Made by a program: the position numbers and the translations under genes. Below are positions 1 through 12,935 of a stretch of 64,000 nt of DNA, piece after piece. The stretch lies in NCBI RefSeq assembly GCF_036588685.1, contig NC_086383.1, positions 50,984,448 through 51,048,447 on the forward strand, written 5' to 3'. The stretch comes from Mytilus trossulus. Taxonomy: Eukaryota > Mollusca > Bivalvia > Mytilida > Mytilidae. Each line of letters opens with the position of its first letter. Position 1 is the stretch's first letter. The notes under the pieces were generated by a model, which was not told where the DNA came from, ran no database searches, and saw only the letters and a list, made by a program, of their open reading frames with translations.

Positions 1-964
1 GTAGGTTTTATAATCTGGATCCGATTGGGGCCTTCAACCAACTCTCCAAGGTTAGGGCGTACACTAAAAAATAGTCTAGCTACGCCACTGGTTCAAATAA
101 AGGGGCAAATAATTTGACCAGCTTTCATGGCAGAAATCAGAGGAGGCAGTACAACTGACTAAAAGAAGTCTACAAAAATTATTGATTAAGCGTCGACTTT
201 ATGATATTATGTATGGAAGGGATAATTTTATTTTTCGTCTTCGTTTCGAAAATGATCGAGTTTTATCACGTATATCTATTTCCAACTGTCGTACAACAAG
301 ACAACTTACTGGTTTACAACATTCATACATGTCGTAAGAAGAAAATTTTCGTCAATTTTTTTGAAATGAATGAATGAATACTTTATTCTCATAAAACAAA
401 AATGTATCAGAGAATAAATACATATTGATTAATAATATACAAATGTATAACGCATGTTTAAATTGGTTTACTCCTGGTTTGCCCACTTTTAATTCTACCA
501 ATTATCTATTATTAAAGAAAACAAAAAAGACAAAAGGTTTAATGAGCATACCATTGTATAGTCTGTTCCAACTTAGGTATATAGTTTGTAAGTGTTTTCT
601 ATATATTCAGTTTTTTTTTATTAGAGCAATGTTATTGAAAAAATCAAATAATTTTTCACAATAATTTAATATAAACTCATTCAATTCATTCAACATACAT
701 ACATGCACACAACAAATAACAAAAAAAATATTATTCAGTTACAAAGGTGTCTTTTTACTTTATTAGTTTCTGAATAATTTTTCATGATATAAATACATTA
801 ATATAAGATCTCTTTTATTGCAACCACTATTTAATAATTTAAAATTAATTAATTTTATAAATGCATTGCATTAAGAAATGTGTAAAATGAGGAGGAATAC
901 AATTTTTATGTATATAATACATCAAAAGTCACAAAACTTTATATTTACAAAGTCATAATTTACA
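1..964. other. No gene recognised
   Basis: AT-rich DNA with short ORFs that show no family resemblance. A TGAATGAATGAATAC stretch near 365 looks like a retroelement tail but is too short to place. Confidence 0.4.
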
Positions 965-1335
965 ATATTTCACTTCATTGTTCAGTTCAAATGGAGAAGA
1001 TGGGTAATCAACCACGTTGATGAGTCTGTTTTGGTATCTGTTTGGATGGGCATGTTTAAGTCTCTTCAGACTTCTTAAGTTTGTTGTGCCATCCTTCCAG
1101 GTTATTTGTGGTTCGGGGTCCCTCTGTGTAGTAATGATTCCATAAAAACTGGTAGCTTTTAACCGATTACTCTGTCATGTATTCTGTAAATGAAGTTGTA
1201 GCGGGTATATTTTCAGCTTCTCTCATGTCTCCTTAACATCCTCAACAAGGTGGGTTGGAACAAGAGGTAGGACTGTGGCTCCTCGTCTCAGTTGAGTAAT
1301 GTCTTCATTTTCCTTATAATAGGACTGTAGTCCAT
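965..1335 (-). mobile_element. MULE-type transposase C-terminal fragment, broken
   Basis: The minus-strand translation of 1071-1152 contains LWNHY, TEGPRTTN and LEGWHNKLK, the hallmark C-terminal block of MULE-type transposases. Upstream codons (1230-1330) give an LRRGATVLPLVP segment where this family has its conserved LAFLP-like helix. In-frame stops fall between and after the blocks, and no DDE domain is present. It is a dead fragment. Confidence 0.65.
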
Positions 1336-1852
1336 ATTTTTTGTGTCTATTGCCAAATACACTGGGTGAAGATGAAGAAAATGCTAGCTTGGATGCAGAT
1401 TACTGTTCAAATTGTGTCATATTTATAGTTTGGTTACATAACAGTTGCATTTATATTCAAGTTGTTAAACTATTGAATCTGAATCTAAATCTGTTAGAAT
1501 TAGTTGGATATTTTTATATTAAATCTCAGAACAATGTATTTTATTAAATTTTAAAAAAAAAAGTTGAATAAAGTCTAGGATATTCAAATGAGATTTATTC
1601 TAATAAATCTTTAGTTTCATTCTTTTACTTTTCTTTTCTTTTTTAGAATGTACCAATAATTAAAACTATTTGTTGATAAATTGGAATAATAATTCATTTT
1701 AAGTACACGTTTTTCTAAATAAAATTATAAATATAAATACATTTTCCTGCCAAAGATATATAAAATATAGAAAAGTTTTGCACATTTTCTTTGATTTAAT
1801 AGCAGAATATAATATTCTTTTAACAATTTACAGGTAAATAAAAAGGGTAAAA

Positions 1853-2856
1853 AATATTGGGCGATATCTTTTTGCGCCAAAAAGTAACTCATTTGCGCCA
1901 CAACTTAATTGCGCCAATACCTCTTTTGCGCCACCTAATTTTCAAAACTATAGGTATCATTTGCGCCATTAAAATTATCATCTAATTGCGCCAATTTTAT
2001 ATATTTTTATTCATTTATAACGACTAAATGATTAACTAGGTACCAACAGCAAAAAAATTCTCTGACATTGTACACTGAAATTCCAAATTAGCCTCGCATC
2101 CTACTAAAATTATACCGCTTTCTGGATCGTTTCACAATACAAAGTCATCAACTTTGTATATAACAACACCAATATAATTCAATATTCTGTGAAATTCTGC
2201 TCGATTTTTATGTTAAGCCGGACGCAGTTTTCTTCTCTCTCTCTCTCTATATATATATATATACACAGACTAACACACATATATATGCATATTTTAAATC
2301 TTTCTTTTCTAAATTTTCTTCTTCAATTTTGAAGATCTTTGAATTTATCATTTTTGAAGGTCGCTCTGACAACACATTGGTTGCTTTTCTTTTACACGCT
2401 GTTCTCAAAATTTGACGTTGATAATTTCTGGACACGGAGTAATGTAAATAATATTTTAAACTGCCAAATTCTGCTATGAAATTTTAAGAAAGCGAAAATG
2501 TAATATACATTCGTGATAGTTGACTTGTATTTGCATTATAATTTTAAGAAAAAAATGTTTTATAGTCTCTCAAAACTCTTTATAGAGTGGCTCTTGTTGT
2601 TAACTTGTGTTTTTAAAAAGCTGTATATTTTATATGTAACAAGTGGCGAGACTTTAATAAAGAATTTGTCTTGTCTGGTCTTGATATAGGTAAAACATGT
2701 ACAGGTATGATATAGCTAAAAAAATATTAACAGGTAAATGTGGCGTAATTTCATTTCGTTTATTGGCGCAATTAATACCATCAAAATAAAAGAGAGTGGC
2801 GCAATTAATACCTTTTCAAAACTGCAATTGGCGCAAATTGATTCTGCCCAAAATAT
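1853..2856. mobile_element. About 1 kb non-autonomous element with subterminal TTGCGCCA / TGGCGCAA clusters
   Basis: The left end (1853-2000) carries six TTGCGCCA-type motifs. The right end (2735-2856) carries three TGGCGCAA motifs and one degenerate TGGCGTAA, in inverted orientation. The extreme ends pair imperfectly (ATATTGGGC at left, GCCCAAAATAT at right). Between them is AT-rich DNA with a CT/AT microsatellite at 2231-2263. Clustered subterminal motifs are typical transposase-binding sites. There is no coding sequence. Confidence 0.55.
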
Positions 2857-4421
2857 GACTATAATTCAGAAATAAACTATAACTGTTAAAACAACAATTG
2901 CCTCTATGTTTACATATACATGCAATTAAAAGTGGGCAAACCAGGATGACACCGTTTAAATTACATATACATGTATTAACTATAAAATAAACAATTATTG
3001 GCTTCAATGTTTTAAGAAAATGATCAGTTACCAGTTGGGTTTATTCCTTGAATGCCAACATCCTTTGATCTACCGACAATTTACCTGTAAAATTATGTTG
3101 GCGTTCAAGGAATAGGTGCAAGTAGTTATTACAACAAAAATGAATGCTTATCAAAACAATCATACTAATTAAACAGATAGGTAAATACAGGTAGCTAAAA
3201 CAAGTTCATCTTTTTCAAGTTTTTGAAAATCATGTGTTGCTGTTACTGCATTTGTTCTTAAATAAATATGGTTTTGTTATCTTAAAATGAAACAAAGTCA
3301 ACATGTGCATATTGTCATGAAATCCAGTTTGCTCAAAAATTCTCTTTGGACTTCAAAGTTTATTTTTCAACTTTTATATAGTTGTGTGTGCTGTAATATT
3401 CTCCCATATTACTTGATGGAATTTCTTGAAATTTTAGTTTACTATGTTTTATTTTCTTCAGTTTTTTCAGATTTTTTTCTTGTTTTTAATATTTCTCCCT
3501 TTTTGTCGAGCCTGCAACTTTTGTCGCAAAAGCGATACATTCCGTCTTAGTTGGCAGCGGCCTCCACAAATATTCATTCTTTGGTAAAAGGTTTAAAAAT
3601 GATAATAACTTTCTCAAACTGTAGTTGATTACTGCCAAACCAGGATAGAACATTGTTTATGATCAAAAGCTAGTATCTAGTTCCGCAGAACCTTTTAGAA
3701 TTTTCTATTGTAGGGTTTCATAGAATAACATTGTGAAGGTGATTCGTTATGGTCACAAATCATCAGAATTCTTGTTACCCTATTTTATGGATTTTCTTTA
3801 AACCTTGTAACATTTCCAGCTTGTAAATTATCAAATTTACTTATAAATCAATTAATTCTGATGATTTTTAAAGTTAAACAAATTGTTCAATTGAAATCTT
3901 CGTATAGTTTATATTTACTTATAAAATATTGAAAACTAATAAGTCTTATGTAAATAAACACCTCCATTACCAAATTATCTTTTTTTAATAGAAAGCAAGG
4001 AATTGTAAAAACGTTTTAATTTTATTTATTTATTTAAAATTCTTCTACATGTAATAATTTTAACCTTAAAATCTACCATTTTTCTTATCAAAAAGTAATA
4101 AAATGTTGCAATTTTAACAAGTTCATTAATTATTTTATACTTTTAAAAACATTTAGATAGTTCTAAAAACACCTATTGTTATTATATAAACATCTATTAA
4201 AATATTTTTGTTGGCATTCGAGGAATAGGTATCATATAAAATGTTGGCATTCGAGGAAGACACCACCAGTTGTACTTCTGCATACGTATTACCTTAATGA
4301 ACATTCTTACTGTTTATTTGCCAGTATGTTCTCTATGGAACATATACTATATACTGTTCCTAAAGCTTGGTTGTATAATAAAAACAATGTACGACATTAA
4401 CTGCAAATGTATTAAAATGTT
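2857..4421. other. Gene-free flank downstream of SDR gene A, with a short repeated motif
   Basis: No coding homology seen. A motif close to TTGGCATTCGAGGAATA occurs near 3100, 4211 and 4241, and inverted near 3043. The 3043 and 3100 copies form an arm-loop-arm structure. The rest is T-rich and A-rich low-complexity DNA. Confidence 0.4.
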
Positions 4422-4427
4422 TTTATT
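4422..4427 (-). promoter_or_regulatory. Candidate polyadenylation signal of SDR gene A
   Basis: AATAAA on the minus strand about 30 nt after the TAG at 4458, in an A/T-rich 3' flank. This would give a very short 3' UTR. Other AATAAA hexamers are common in DNA this AT-rich. Confidence 0.35.
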
Positions 4428-4457
4428 TTGTTCATTTTTATAATTTCATGCCAACAT

Positions 4458-7400
4458 CTAGGAGTTCGGATCATATTGTGGTACAATACCTTCAAATTCT
4501 TTGACCCATCTTTCAAACTTACGTGGGGAAAACCTAAAATGAGAGAAAACAATAAATCAAATACTAGTAGCTTCATTATCAACTTCCAAGCAAGGACCGA
4601 AGCTCATAAACTCGGCAATCAACGTGTTAAACGCAGGCCTTCGGGAATGTCCGGAGAGCCGACAACCTTGCTTCGGAAGTTGCATCATTATGTGATGTAC
4701 ATATATCCTCACAATACCAATAGTTTAATATACAGAATCATTATCCCGGTGACTGGCATTGCCGCAAGTGAAGTGGCAAATATTACAAGAAGGGAACCTT
4801 TTTAAATACACTATGAAAGGTTAAATGTGCAAAGTGGTTGGACCGAAATGAAGGAATGGATGGAGTTTTGTCTTCCATCAGGCAGTTGCTATCTAAGTGT
4901 CCGAGATTTTGTCTTGCAACAGTCGACCTACGTACTTAGAGTATGGCACGTTCCCTAAAAGTTGATTTAATATTTAACGTCTCAATTCCGACCAGACATT
5001 GTCGCGTAATTATACATCCCACAGAGTCAAATAGACACCCCTCTTCTTGAGCATTTATCTTTACCGGCGGATAGTAGTAATCAAGTGATGACCTTAACCT
5101 ATACCTTAATCAAATCTTGAGGTCAAAAGTATATGTATCCAACTTTCACAATGAAAGTTGCTATTAAAAAAAATCATTTATAGTTGTCTCGAGTATACAT
5201 ATGTTCAGGGCGGATCCAGCCTTTTAAAAAATAAAAAAGGGGGGATTTCAACTATATGTCCCTATTCAAATGCATTGATCGGCAAAAAAGGGGTCCATTC
5301 CCCGACCCCCCCCCCCCCCCGACCCCCGATTCGCCAATGTATATACCTCTTTCAAGATCATAGCACTTGTGATTTAATATGGTCATACTAACTTCGGCTT
5401 AGTGTATGCTTAAAACAGAGGTTTTGACTTATGAGTCTGGGTTGGTATGCATACAACCACTTAAGTTTTAAGATATCCAAACGTAGACTTATTGTAGGAC
5501 GCCATGTAGAAAAATCCGTTCGTTTTGAACAAATCTTAAGCAGCTTTATGCATACGGACCCCGAGATAAAGTTACTGTGTGCATTGGGTATACTATTTTG
5601 TTAATTAAACAGTTATTGTTGAGATATAAAAATAAGAAATATTTTTTTCATTTATCACATCATATTTTTTGGGGGGGCGGGGGAGTGTCTAATTAAGAAG
5701 ACTATCTGACTGATCAAATATGAAACAGTTTTAACACCAATCTGAAAGGAAAAAAAGGATTTTTAGAATGTTTTTGCGCACAAGGAATATTCTTGTCTTA
5801 CAAAAAAAAATCATTGCATTATTATAAAGGTATATATGCCTTTTTTTCAGACACAAATGCATGTTTCCCAACTATAATAACTCACATTTGTAGTTTCAAA
5901 CCAAGATGGAGTATCCTAGGTATATACACGTGTTCTTCTTCATACTGGATACCTTTAACAACTTCAACAGCCACAGTACCAGGAGTTAATAATGTCGTTA
6001 TTCTACAAAAGAATGATAGAATATCTGTATAGAAAGCAAAATAATATTGTAACGTTTTTTTTTTCATAATTTCCTCGACAAGACGATTTGATGACGCAAA
6101 GTGAACAACATGACTGTACAAACGCGGAATAACGATAATTTGATGCATGTACTTACCATTTGCTTACTGGGCATTTGTTAAAGACTTTGTCATTCTTGTG
6201 GAGAAGTCATTGTTATGGAGAAAATAGTAGTTGTTGTTTGTTTATGCAATTTATACGTGTTTCTCGTTTCTCGGGTTTTTTTTGTGTATAAATTAGACCG
6301 TTGGTTTTCTCGTTTGAATTGTTTTACACTATTAACTGTTGGGCCCTTTTTAGCTTTTTGTCCGAAGTGAAACAAGGCTCCGTGTTGGAGGCCGTAACTT
6401 GATCTATAATGGTTTACTTTTATAAATTGTTATTTGGATGGAGAGTTGTCTCATTGGCACTCACACCACATCTTCCTATATCTATACTAAGATTTGCTTG
6501 TGAAAAGAATAGACTTATCACATTTTTGTTCTGGGTTTGAATAAGACCAAAAGAAGCCGAAATAGCTCCGCGCTCTAAAATTTGACTGTGGATTTCATAT
6601 ATCTATATGTTATGTTAAGGTTTCAACATACCTGTGTAAATTTTATATATAATATTAAAGTATCCGAACATCTGTTTTCGGTCTCATTTGCCAGAGGTCA
6701 GACATAGTGGAACGAACCTTTGTCTGGATGAACCAGACTCATTCAATTAACAAGACGTATAGCCATATAGTTGATACTGGCAATACCGTAGTTTTATGTA
6801 TAGAAGCGGAAATTTATTAAAGGACACCGAATATAAAAAATTAAAATTTGCATGCCTGTTTCTTATTTGAAAACGGTACTTTTTTCATCATAATGTAATA
6901 ATGTGCTCTTTAATCTTGCAAAATCAACTATTGTCGCAGAATAATGTCAAGAAAGTACTAAGTACAGTATTTTATAAAATGTATTATGCTAACAGCCTAT
7001 GATTGAATAAATTCAGGAATTTTCTTGAAAACTAACTTTATCAGTCGATTTGTAAAAGCTCATATGAGCTTGTGTGTATGTAGTTTATTGGATATCGACT
7101 TTAAATAAAACTTTGAATTAAATTAAATAAAACTTGAATTACTACAATGCTTTTGAAATCTGCTTACTTGTCTCTGATCTGCTTGACCAGTCCAGTTGAA
7201 ACAAATGCTGGACAAACGGTTGTAGTTTTTACTCCATTCTTCCCCAACTTCATAAGTTCTTCACTCAGAGCTTCGGTGAATCCATATACAGCATACTTAG
7301 ATGCACTATAAAATAGAAAGTAAAAATATATATGTGTCACTACAAAAAAAACTTTCACCAATAAAATCAAAAATAAAATTCCGGTAAATAAATCAGAATG

Positions 7401-10400
7401 AGATTTACGTCATGACATGCCATTGTGATCCATTGTGTTACTTCACATAACGTGTGCAAAAACTGATCGAGAAACTTTCACGAACTTTAATTGGAGAAAG
7501 ACCGAGTGTCTTGATCATCGTGCATGTTTTAGTTTTATAGACTTTAAATGACAACACATATTAGAAGATGTGGTATGAAAGCCATTTCCAAGTCACAATT
7601 TGTGAAAGTAAATCACCGTAGGTCAAGGTACGGGTACTAATCGACATCCTAGATTAACGATCGTGTTCTAGTTTCGACCGACGGAAGGGATATGTTCGAT
7701 TATCGGTGAGCTTTGGAATATCGGTTCATAACAAGTTGCGCTGTATGTTATAACATGTGCTCTACCTATAATCTACCATATAGGCTGTCCCTGATTTAGC
7801 TACCATTGATGCTATAGTGACAATATGTCCACTGTTCTTTTCTATCATTGCTGGCAAAAATTCTTTCACAGTCTGCGAATATAAGAGAAAAAAATATATA
7901 TAAAAAAATTGACTGTGAAACATTATGCTTTTTATCAGAAGGTTATATTTGATCATACATGTACAAGATTATAAAATTACTATATACTTTTGCAAAAAGT
8001 GGACCCATAACCTGTGTCAATGTATCATAGAGACAATGGTCATATACTGTAAATTCAGAAATTATTGCGTGCATTTAATATTGCGATTTTGTCATTTTAG
8101 ACTTAAATGCGATTTTAATTTTTACGATTTTGAGAAAAATCCTGTTGAATTCATATCAAATATTTCAAATTGCGAGTTTAAAGTATTGCGTTTACAACTC
8201 AGTCGCATTTTTCGCAATAATAAAAACCTCGCAATAATTTCTGAATTTACAGTATATTAACTCAATCTTAACATCTCAAAAGCTTTCGTTAAATAGTTGA
8301 TTTTTTTAACGCAAACAATGTATTGAAAATTATTTCTAAATTAACTTTACAACATCAAGAGTACTGGGCCAATTATCAATAGTATAGCCTTCATCTGGTA
8401 AATACATGTAAGTTGCAGTTTTCTGGATCCAATTTTAGTGGTGCCTTCATTGACCTCTTTTATTTATTGTTCCTCTCCATTTGTGGAGAACTTATTTTTG
8501 TGATTTGCAGTTTAAGAAGAAGAAAAAAAATATATCTAGTAAGTCGATCTTAAAAAAAGATTAGATTTTCTCGCTGCGTTGAAGACCCACTGGTGGCTTT
8601 CGGCTGTTATCTGTTCGGGATATTATCTCTTTGAATATACCCGTTTCCATTCTTAATTTTGTGTGTGTGAAAAAACCCCAAATATCTTCCGTATGACCAA
8701 GTAGAACAATCTTCTCCCAAGTCTGATGTTGCTTTTAAGTGTGGCGTCCTTTTGAGGATTTGACATGGAGGACTCGTGTCCGATTTGTTTAATTTAATGG
8801 TAAGGTATTAACTAATTTTTGAACTTCTTTGAAATTATAAACGTTACATATCTCAATAGATCAAATCAAAATAACTGACGAAACCCAATTTCTTTACCCA
8901 GAAATGTGCCAACGTGTTAACATCAAAAGTTCTCCTTATGTGAGCCTCTTTAAGTTTTAAGAGTTCTCCACCATATAAAATCCCAGCATTATTCACCAGT
9001 ATATCTATATCTCCTACTTCTCCTCTCATTTGTTCGGCTGTTATATGAATGTCGACGGCATTTGCTACATCAACCACATAAGACGTTGCTGAGCCACCCA
9101 TAAGGTTAATCTGTAAAGCTGTCTCGTCGTTATTTGCCTGTAGATACAAGGACAACGCATATTTTAGTGTTTGTTTATATGCAAATAGATTGTTTCGTGT
9201 TGTGATCTAAGTTCTCTTGTACATGTAGGTGCATCAAGCTTACGTGAAAATAAATTCTTGTGAATCTCATGTCAAAAATAACCTAAACCGAGCTTATATA
9301 GGCGTGAAACTCATGTGAAACTTTAAATATCACATGCATATTTTTTAAGTGAAATCTATATGACATTTTTAAATAAAGTAATTCAAATAACATCTAAATA
9401 TTCTAATTTTGATTAAAATCATGAAATATACCATTTCATTTTTAAAGTTCACACAAAAGAGATATCAACCACCAACGATCGACTTCTCCGACAAAATACA
9501 TGTACATACAATTAACGACAAAACGTATAAAACTCAAGGACACTTGTACTAAAATAAATCAACTACTATCGATACAAATCTTTATTCAAAGATGGAAAAT
9601 GTTTATGTAATATAAATAAGCTTTCAGATTATTATCAAATCTCCGGTCGTAAGAGATTAGATCTCCTTTACATATTTCAAGTAACCAAGAATAAACTTGA
9701 GAGGACTATTTTTGGGTGAAGTGGACTAAATATAGAACAACTAGTATCAGTATAGACGATTTTGGAAACTATTTTTCTATTATGATAGTAAGATAACGGA
9801 TATTGATAATGACTCACTGATATATGTTATTTCCTTTTCCTACATTTTCAATAATATTGTCACAATATGGTAACATCACTCATCATTCGTCACAATATCA
9901 AAACGAACACATACAAATAATTTAACTAAAAAGCACCAAAAAAATCTTTCAAATTTTAAAACCACATACATTGCTTCGCATGTATTACAATGTATGACGT
10001 CAGAAAATATGTTCGTCACATAGGAAGAAATATAAAATAATTTTGTAGTTCAAAGTATTTAAAAAAAAAGTATAATTTCACATAATTTTACGTTGGGAAT
10101 TTTGGTATACAGGTTGAAAAAATCAAAAGTTATGTAAGAACTAATTTCAGGAACAGACCGCGCTTTAAAATTATCTAGAAGTTCTTTAGAATTTTTAAGA
10201 ATCCACATGAGGTTAATACCATTACGCGAGTAAAACAATTCTTGTCGTTCAAAGTATTTTGAAATTTATAATAGAACAATAACATTATGACATATAATAC
10301 ACACACTACGTGACAGAAATACAACACCAACACTCGCAAAAACACTCATAGAAACGCACAAACAAATAACATAATAGTCATATTAAATTGTCCCTAAACT

Positions 10401-10711
10401 TTCATGTGTTGGCTGCTACCTGACTGTTATTTAGTTGTTAACTGACAATATTAAATATGATATGTACTTTATTATTATTATATTACCTTATTTATATCCC
10501 ATAAAACTAATTTTGCTCCTTTTCGTGCAAGTTCTAATGCGATTTCCTTTCCAATACCGTGTCCAGCACCTGTTACTAATGCAATTTTACCCGAGATGCA
10601 TTTGGGTTTAGCTGGAATCAAGGCTGTTACAAGGGCCATGCAATAATAATATAACAGTCTTGGAAAGAAAATACATGTAAAAAAGATAATCCTCTCCACA
10701 AGCGTTTCCAT
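4458..10711 (-). CDS. SDR gene A: SDR16C / 17-beta-HSD11-like short-chain dehydrogenase, six exons, complete
   Basis: Exons on the minus strand: 10711-10487, 9137-8898, 7872-7766, 7305-7168, 6002-5886 and 4533-4458 (stop TAG). All have GT donors and AG acceptors. The coding parts sum to 903 nt, giving 300 aa, the usual length of 17-beta-HSD11. A hydrophobic N-terminus (about residues 8-33) resembles the ER or lipid-droplet anchor of this group. The cofactor motif TGAGHGIG is at 47-54, NNAG at 124-127, the structural Asn at 149, the catalytic Ser at 177 and YSASK at 190-194. The family oxidises or reduces steroid or retinoid alcohols with NAD(P); the substrate here cannot be read from sequence. 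The start is the first Met of exon 1 and aligns with the start in gene B. Retinol dehydrogenase (RDHE2-like) is an equally possible activity. The gene looks intact. Confidence 0.9.
5195..5340. repeat. Dispersed repeat with poly(C) tract, related to 45240-45412
   Basis: It shares an ordered set of short blocks with the copy at 45.24-45.41 kb: G-run, a CAACTAYATG block, an ATGCATTGAT-like block, GGGGTCCA, a homopolymer C or G run, and a GCGGATCC/GGATCCGCC edge. It lies in intron 5 of SDR gene A. Confidence 0.5.
6362..6489 (+). repeat. SINE-like dispersed repeat, copy 1
   Basis: It runs from a CAAGGCTCCGTGTTG block through GGATGGAGAGTTGTCTC and TTGGCACTCACACCACATC to a TATATCTATA end. Further copies are at 14961-15074 (same strand), and 25887-26030 and 32045-32200 (opposite strand). 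It lies in intron 4 of gene A. Confidence 0.7.
8044..8255. mobile_element. MITE, CTGTAAATTCAG family, copy 1
   Basis: Terminal inverted repeats TACTGTAAATTCAGAAATTA and its complement flank about 200 bp, with TA at both edges, as in Tc1/mariner-like insertions. It lies in intron 2 of SDR gene A. A more decayed copy is at 62964-63165. Confidence 0.75.
9138..10486. other. Intron 1 of SDR gene A, no element recognised
   Basis: AT-rich intron of 1349 bp. No inverted-repeat element or coding homology seen. Confidence 0.5.
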
Positions 10712-10865
10712 TTGTTATGCTCCACTTAACTCGACTTATCCAGTTGTTCTATTCCGACTCACTATTATCCATCGCAACATAAGAACACTGACCTATAGAG
10801 GCCCAGGGCGCTGAATCATTCGAGTTATGCTCCACTGTAATTGACTACCTAGATGGGGTTAAATG

Positions 10866-11051
10866 ATTAAAGAATAATGCCCTAAAAAAATGAAGATTAG
10901 AGAATAATGAGCCAAAAAATAGAAGATTAGAGAATAAAAGGGTTTAATTTTTGGAAGATTAGAGAAAAAAGGGGTTAATTTTTTAAAGATTAGAGAAAAA
11001 TGGGGTGAAAATTAAATGTTTACAGAATAACAGACCCCCCCCCCCCCCCCC
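10866..11051. repeat. Short tandem repeat GAAGATTAGAGAATAA plus poly(C)
   Basis: About five units near 33 bp built on AGATTAGAGAAWAA, drifting along their length, ending in a run of C at 11035-11051. It lies 150 bp upstream of SDR gene A exon 1, in the promoter-side flank. Confidence 0.65.
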
Positions 11052-11354
11052 ATCCATACCCTCCTATATAACGGCCGTTATCAGTCTATGGCAATCCCAC
11101 ATTGAAAGAAGTTACAAGCTGGTTGTTCACCTGTACATATCGCTCACCTGGTTTATCACTTCAACTTCCGATATATTTTATAAGATAAATAAGATTAGCA
11201 TTGATAAGATAGCTACGATTTTTATTTTAAGTCGGATTTATAAAACATGGACAACACAATCTCATAATTTCCGAAAATATTAACATTTGCATATGCATAA
11301 GAGTATATCAATCCACACAATTACAGGAACAAGATGGTGGGTGCATTTTGAAAA

Positions 11355-11560
11355 AAATAATATGGTAAGAAGTGGAAAAAGTAAAATAACAAAACTACCG
11401 AGGTCCAAGGGAAATTCAAAAAGGAAAGTCCGTTGTACAATGACAATATCAAAAGCTCAAACACATCAAACAAATGGAAACAACAGTCATATCCCTGACT
11501 TGGTATTTCCTTATGTAGAAAATAGTGTATTTAACCTGGTTATGTGGCTAGCTAAACCTC
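11355..11560 (-). repeat. Dispersed repeat family D (AAACCAGGTTTAATCCACC type), copy
   Basis: Recognised by blocks AAAGTCCGTT, CAAAAGCTCAAACACATC, CAGTCATATCCCTGACTTG and TATGTAGAAAAT. Other copies: 13130-13220, 16300-16390 and 22095-22340 (minus); 17520-17705 and 29375-29470 (plus). Confidence 0.6.
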
Positions 11561-11879
11561 TCACTTGTATGACAGTTGCATATAATTCAATTGACATACA
11601 AAGGAAAAAATGTCAGAATTTTGGGGTACAGCAGTCAACATTGTAATACCATCTTAATCACCTGATATTTCAACAAGGAAACATAAAACGGCATATAGAG
11701 ACTCTATAGTATATAGAAAAACTACATACAGTAAGCAATTTGAAATGAAAGATAGTAATACAAAATTGAAAATAGTACACCAACACAAAGATGGGAGCTA
11801 CGTCTATAGTATATTTACAAAAATAGACTAAACAGAAAAGGTTAAAAATGAACAAAGACAATTAAAAAAGAACACCATT

Positions 11880-12935
11880 AGAGAGGCGATGGGTGCTAAA
11901 AGGACAATCAAACTAACAAATCGGGAAAACAATTGAAAACGCCATGGCTTAAAAGAGAAAAACAATCAAATACCAGTACACAAAAATCAACAAGGTAAAT
12001 CAAGGTAAATCAAGGTCTGAGCAACACGACCCACATCAAAAACTAGGTGTGATATCAGGTGCTCCGGGCGGGTAAGCAGATCCTGCTCTACATGTGTCAA
12101 CCGTCGTGTTGCTCATGCTTGTACAAACCCGTTGATAAGTGTTATTCACATTTTGGGTCAAAGGACGGAACTCTGGTTATGACAATGTGAACATATTCTT
12201 TATCATCTCTAAAACGGATGTTCCATAATGTCAATCAACTCGTGATGGCGTCCGTAAATTGTACGAAGGGACGATTTTGACTTCATCACTTGAAACTCTT
12301 GGTTTAAATAGGTTTCTTGTGAGCAGTAACCCCCAATCAGCGCAAAGCAATCCATTGCATATCTAATTACATGAAAATGTATACGTCGTATGCAGTTGCT
12401 AATGGAATGTTTCTACATAGAAAAAGAGTGCTGGGATGCTTAAATCAAATCTATTGTAAAATTTTGATATAATTCGACCACGATGGTCAATTTCTAGATG
12501 TAAGTCAAGAAATGAGACCGTAATTGATGTATTCGTTATCTTATTTTCGATTGGATAATATTAAATGCATTTAACATAGTCACCAAATTTTAAATTATTT
12601 AGTGAGAAAACCAGAAAACCTCATCTATATAGCAGAAAGTGAATTATAGGATACTGCTACCTTTTTTTATTTCTTTTTTAGAAGTTCCATATGACGTCAG
12701 TCTCATATGAATAAAGGGGTACAGTTGCTTCCCATGGGAATGCCGAGTGCTTGTTGAAAAGCATGAAACAAATATGTTGTCAATCAATAAATCAAGATTA
12801 TTAATGATGTCAAGATAAGATTATAAACAGCGTCAACACTTCGAATCTATACTGCAAGACCATCATTTATTATTTGCGAAGTTGATACGGACTATTGATC
12901 AACAAGGTCTTGGTGTCTTCCAATGAACTTTTTAA
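11880..12935 (-). mobile_element. Decayed reverse-transcriptase element, minus strand
   Basis: The minus-strand translation shows pieces of a reverse transcriptase in order: HSHGKQL in place of a GIPMGxxC-type block (about 12725-12750), YIDEV where the catalytic YIDD is expected (about 12624-12638), DLHLEID (about 12490-12512), LLLTR (about 12320), then a C-terminal FYGRHHELVD-like block in shifted frames (12240-12290). A non-coding tail (11880-12110) is shared with other copies. Many stops and frameshifts make it dead. The lineage is tentatively Penelope-like, from the terminal-block layout. Confidence 0.7.

Noticed and set aside
4428-4805. Plus-strand 125-aa frame
   Set aside because: Shadow of SDR gene A exon 6 on the other strand and its intron; no family resemblance.
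11287-11646. Plus-strand 119-aa frame
   Set aside because: It overlaps a dispersed family D repeat on the opposite strand and has no conserved domain.
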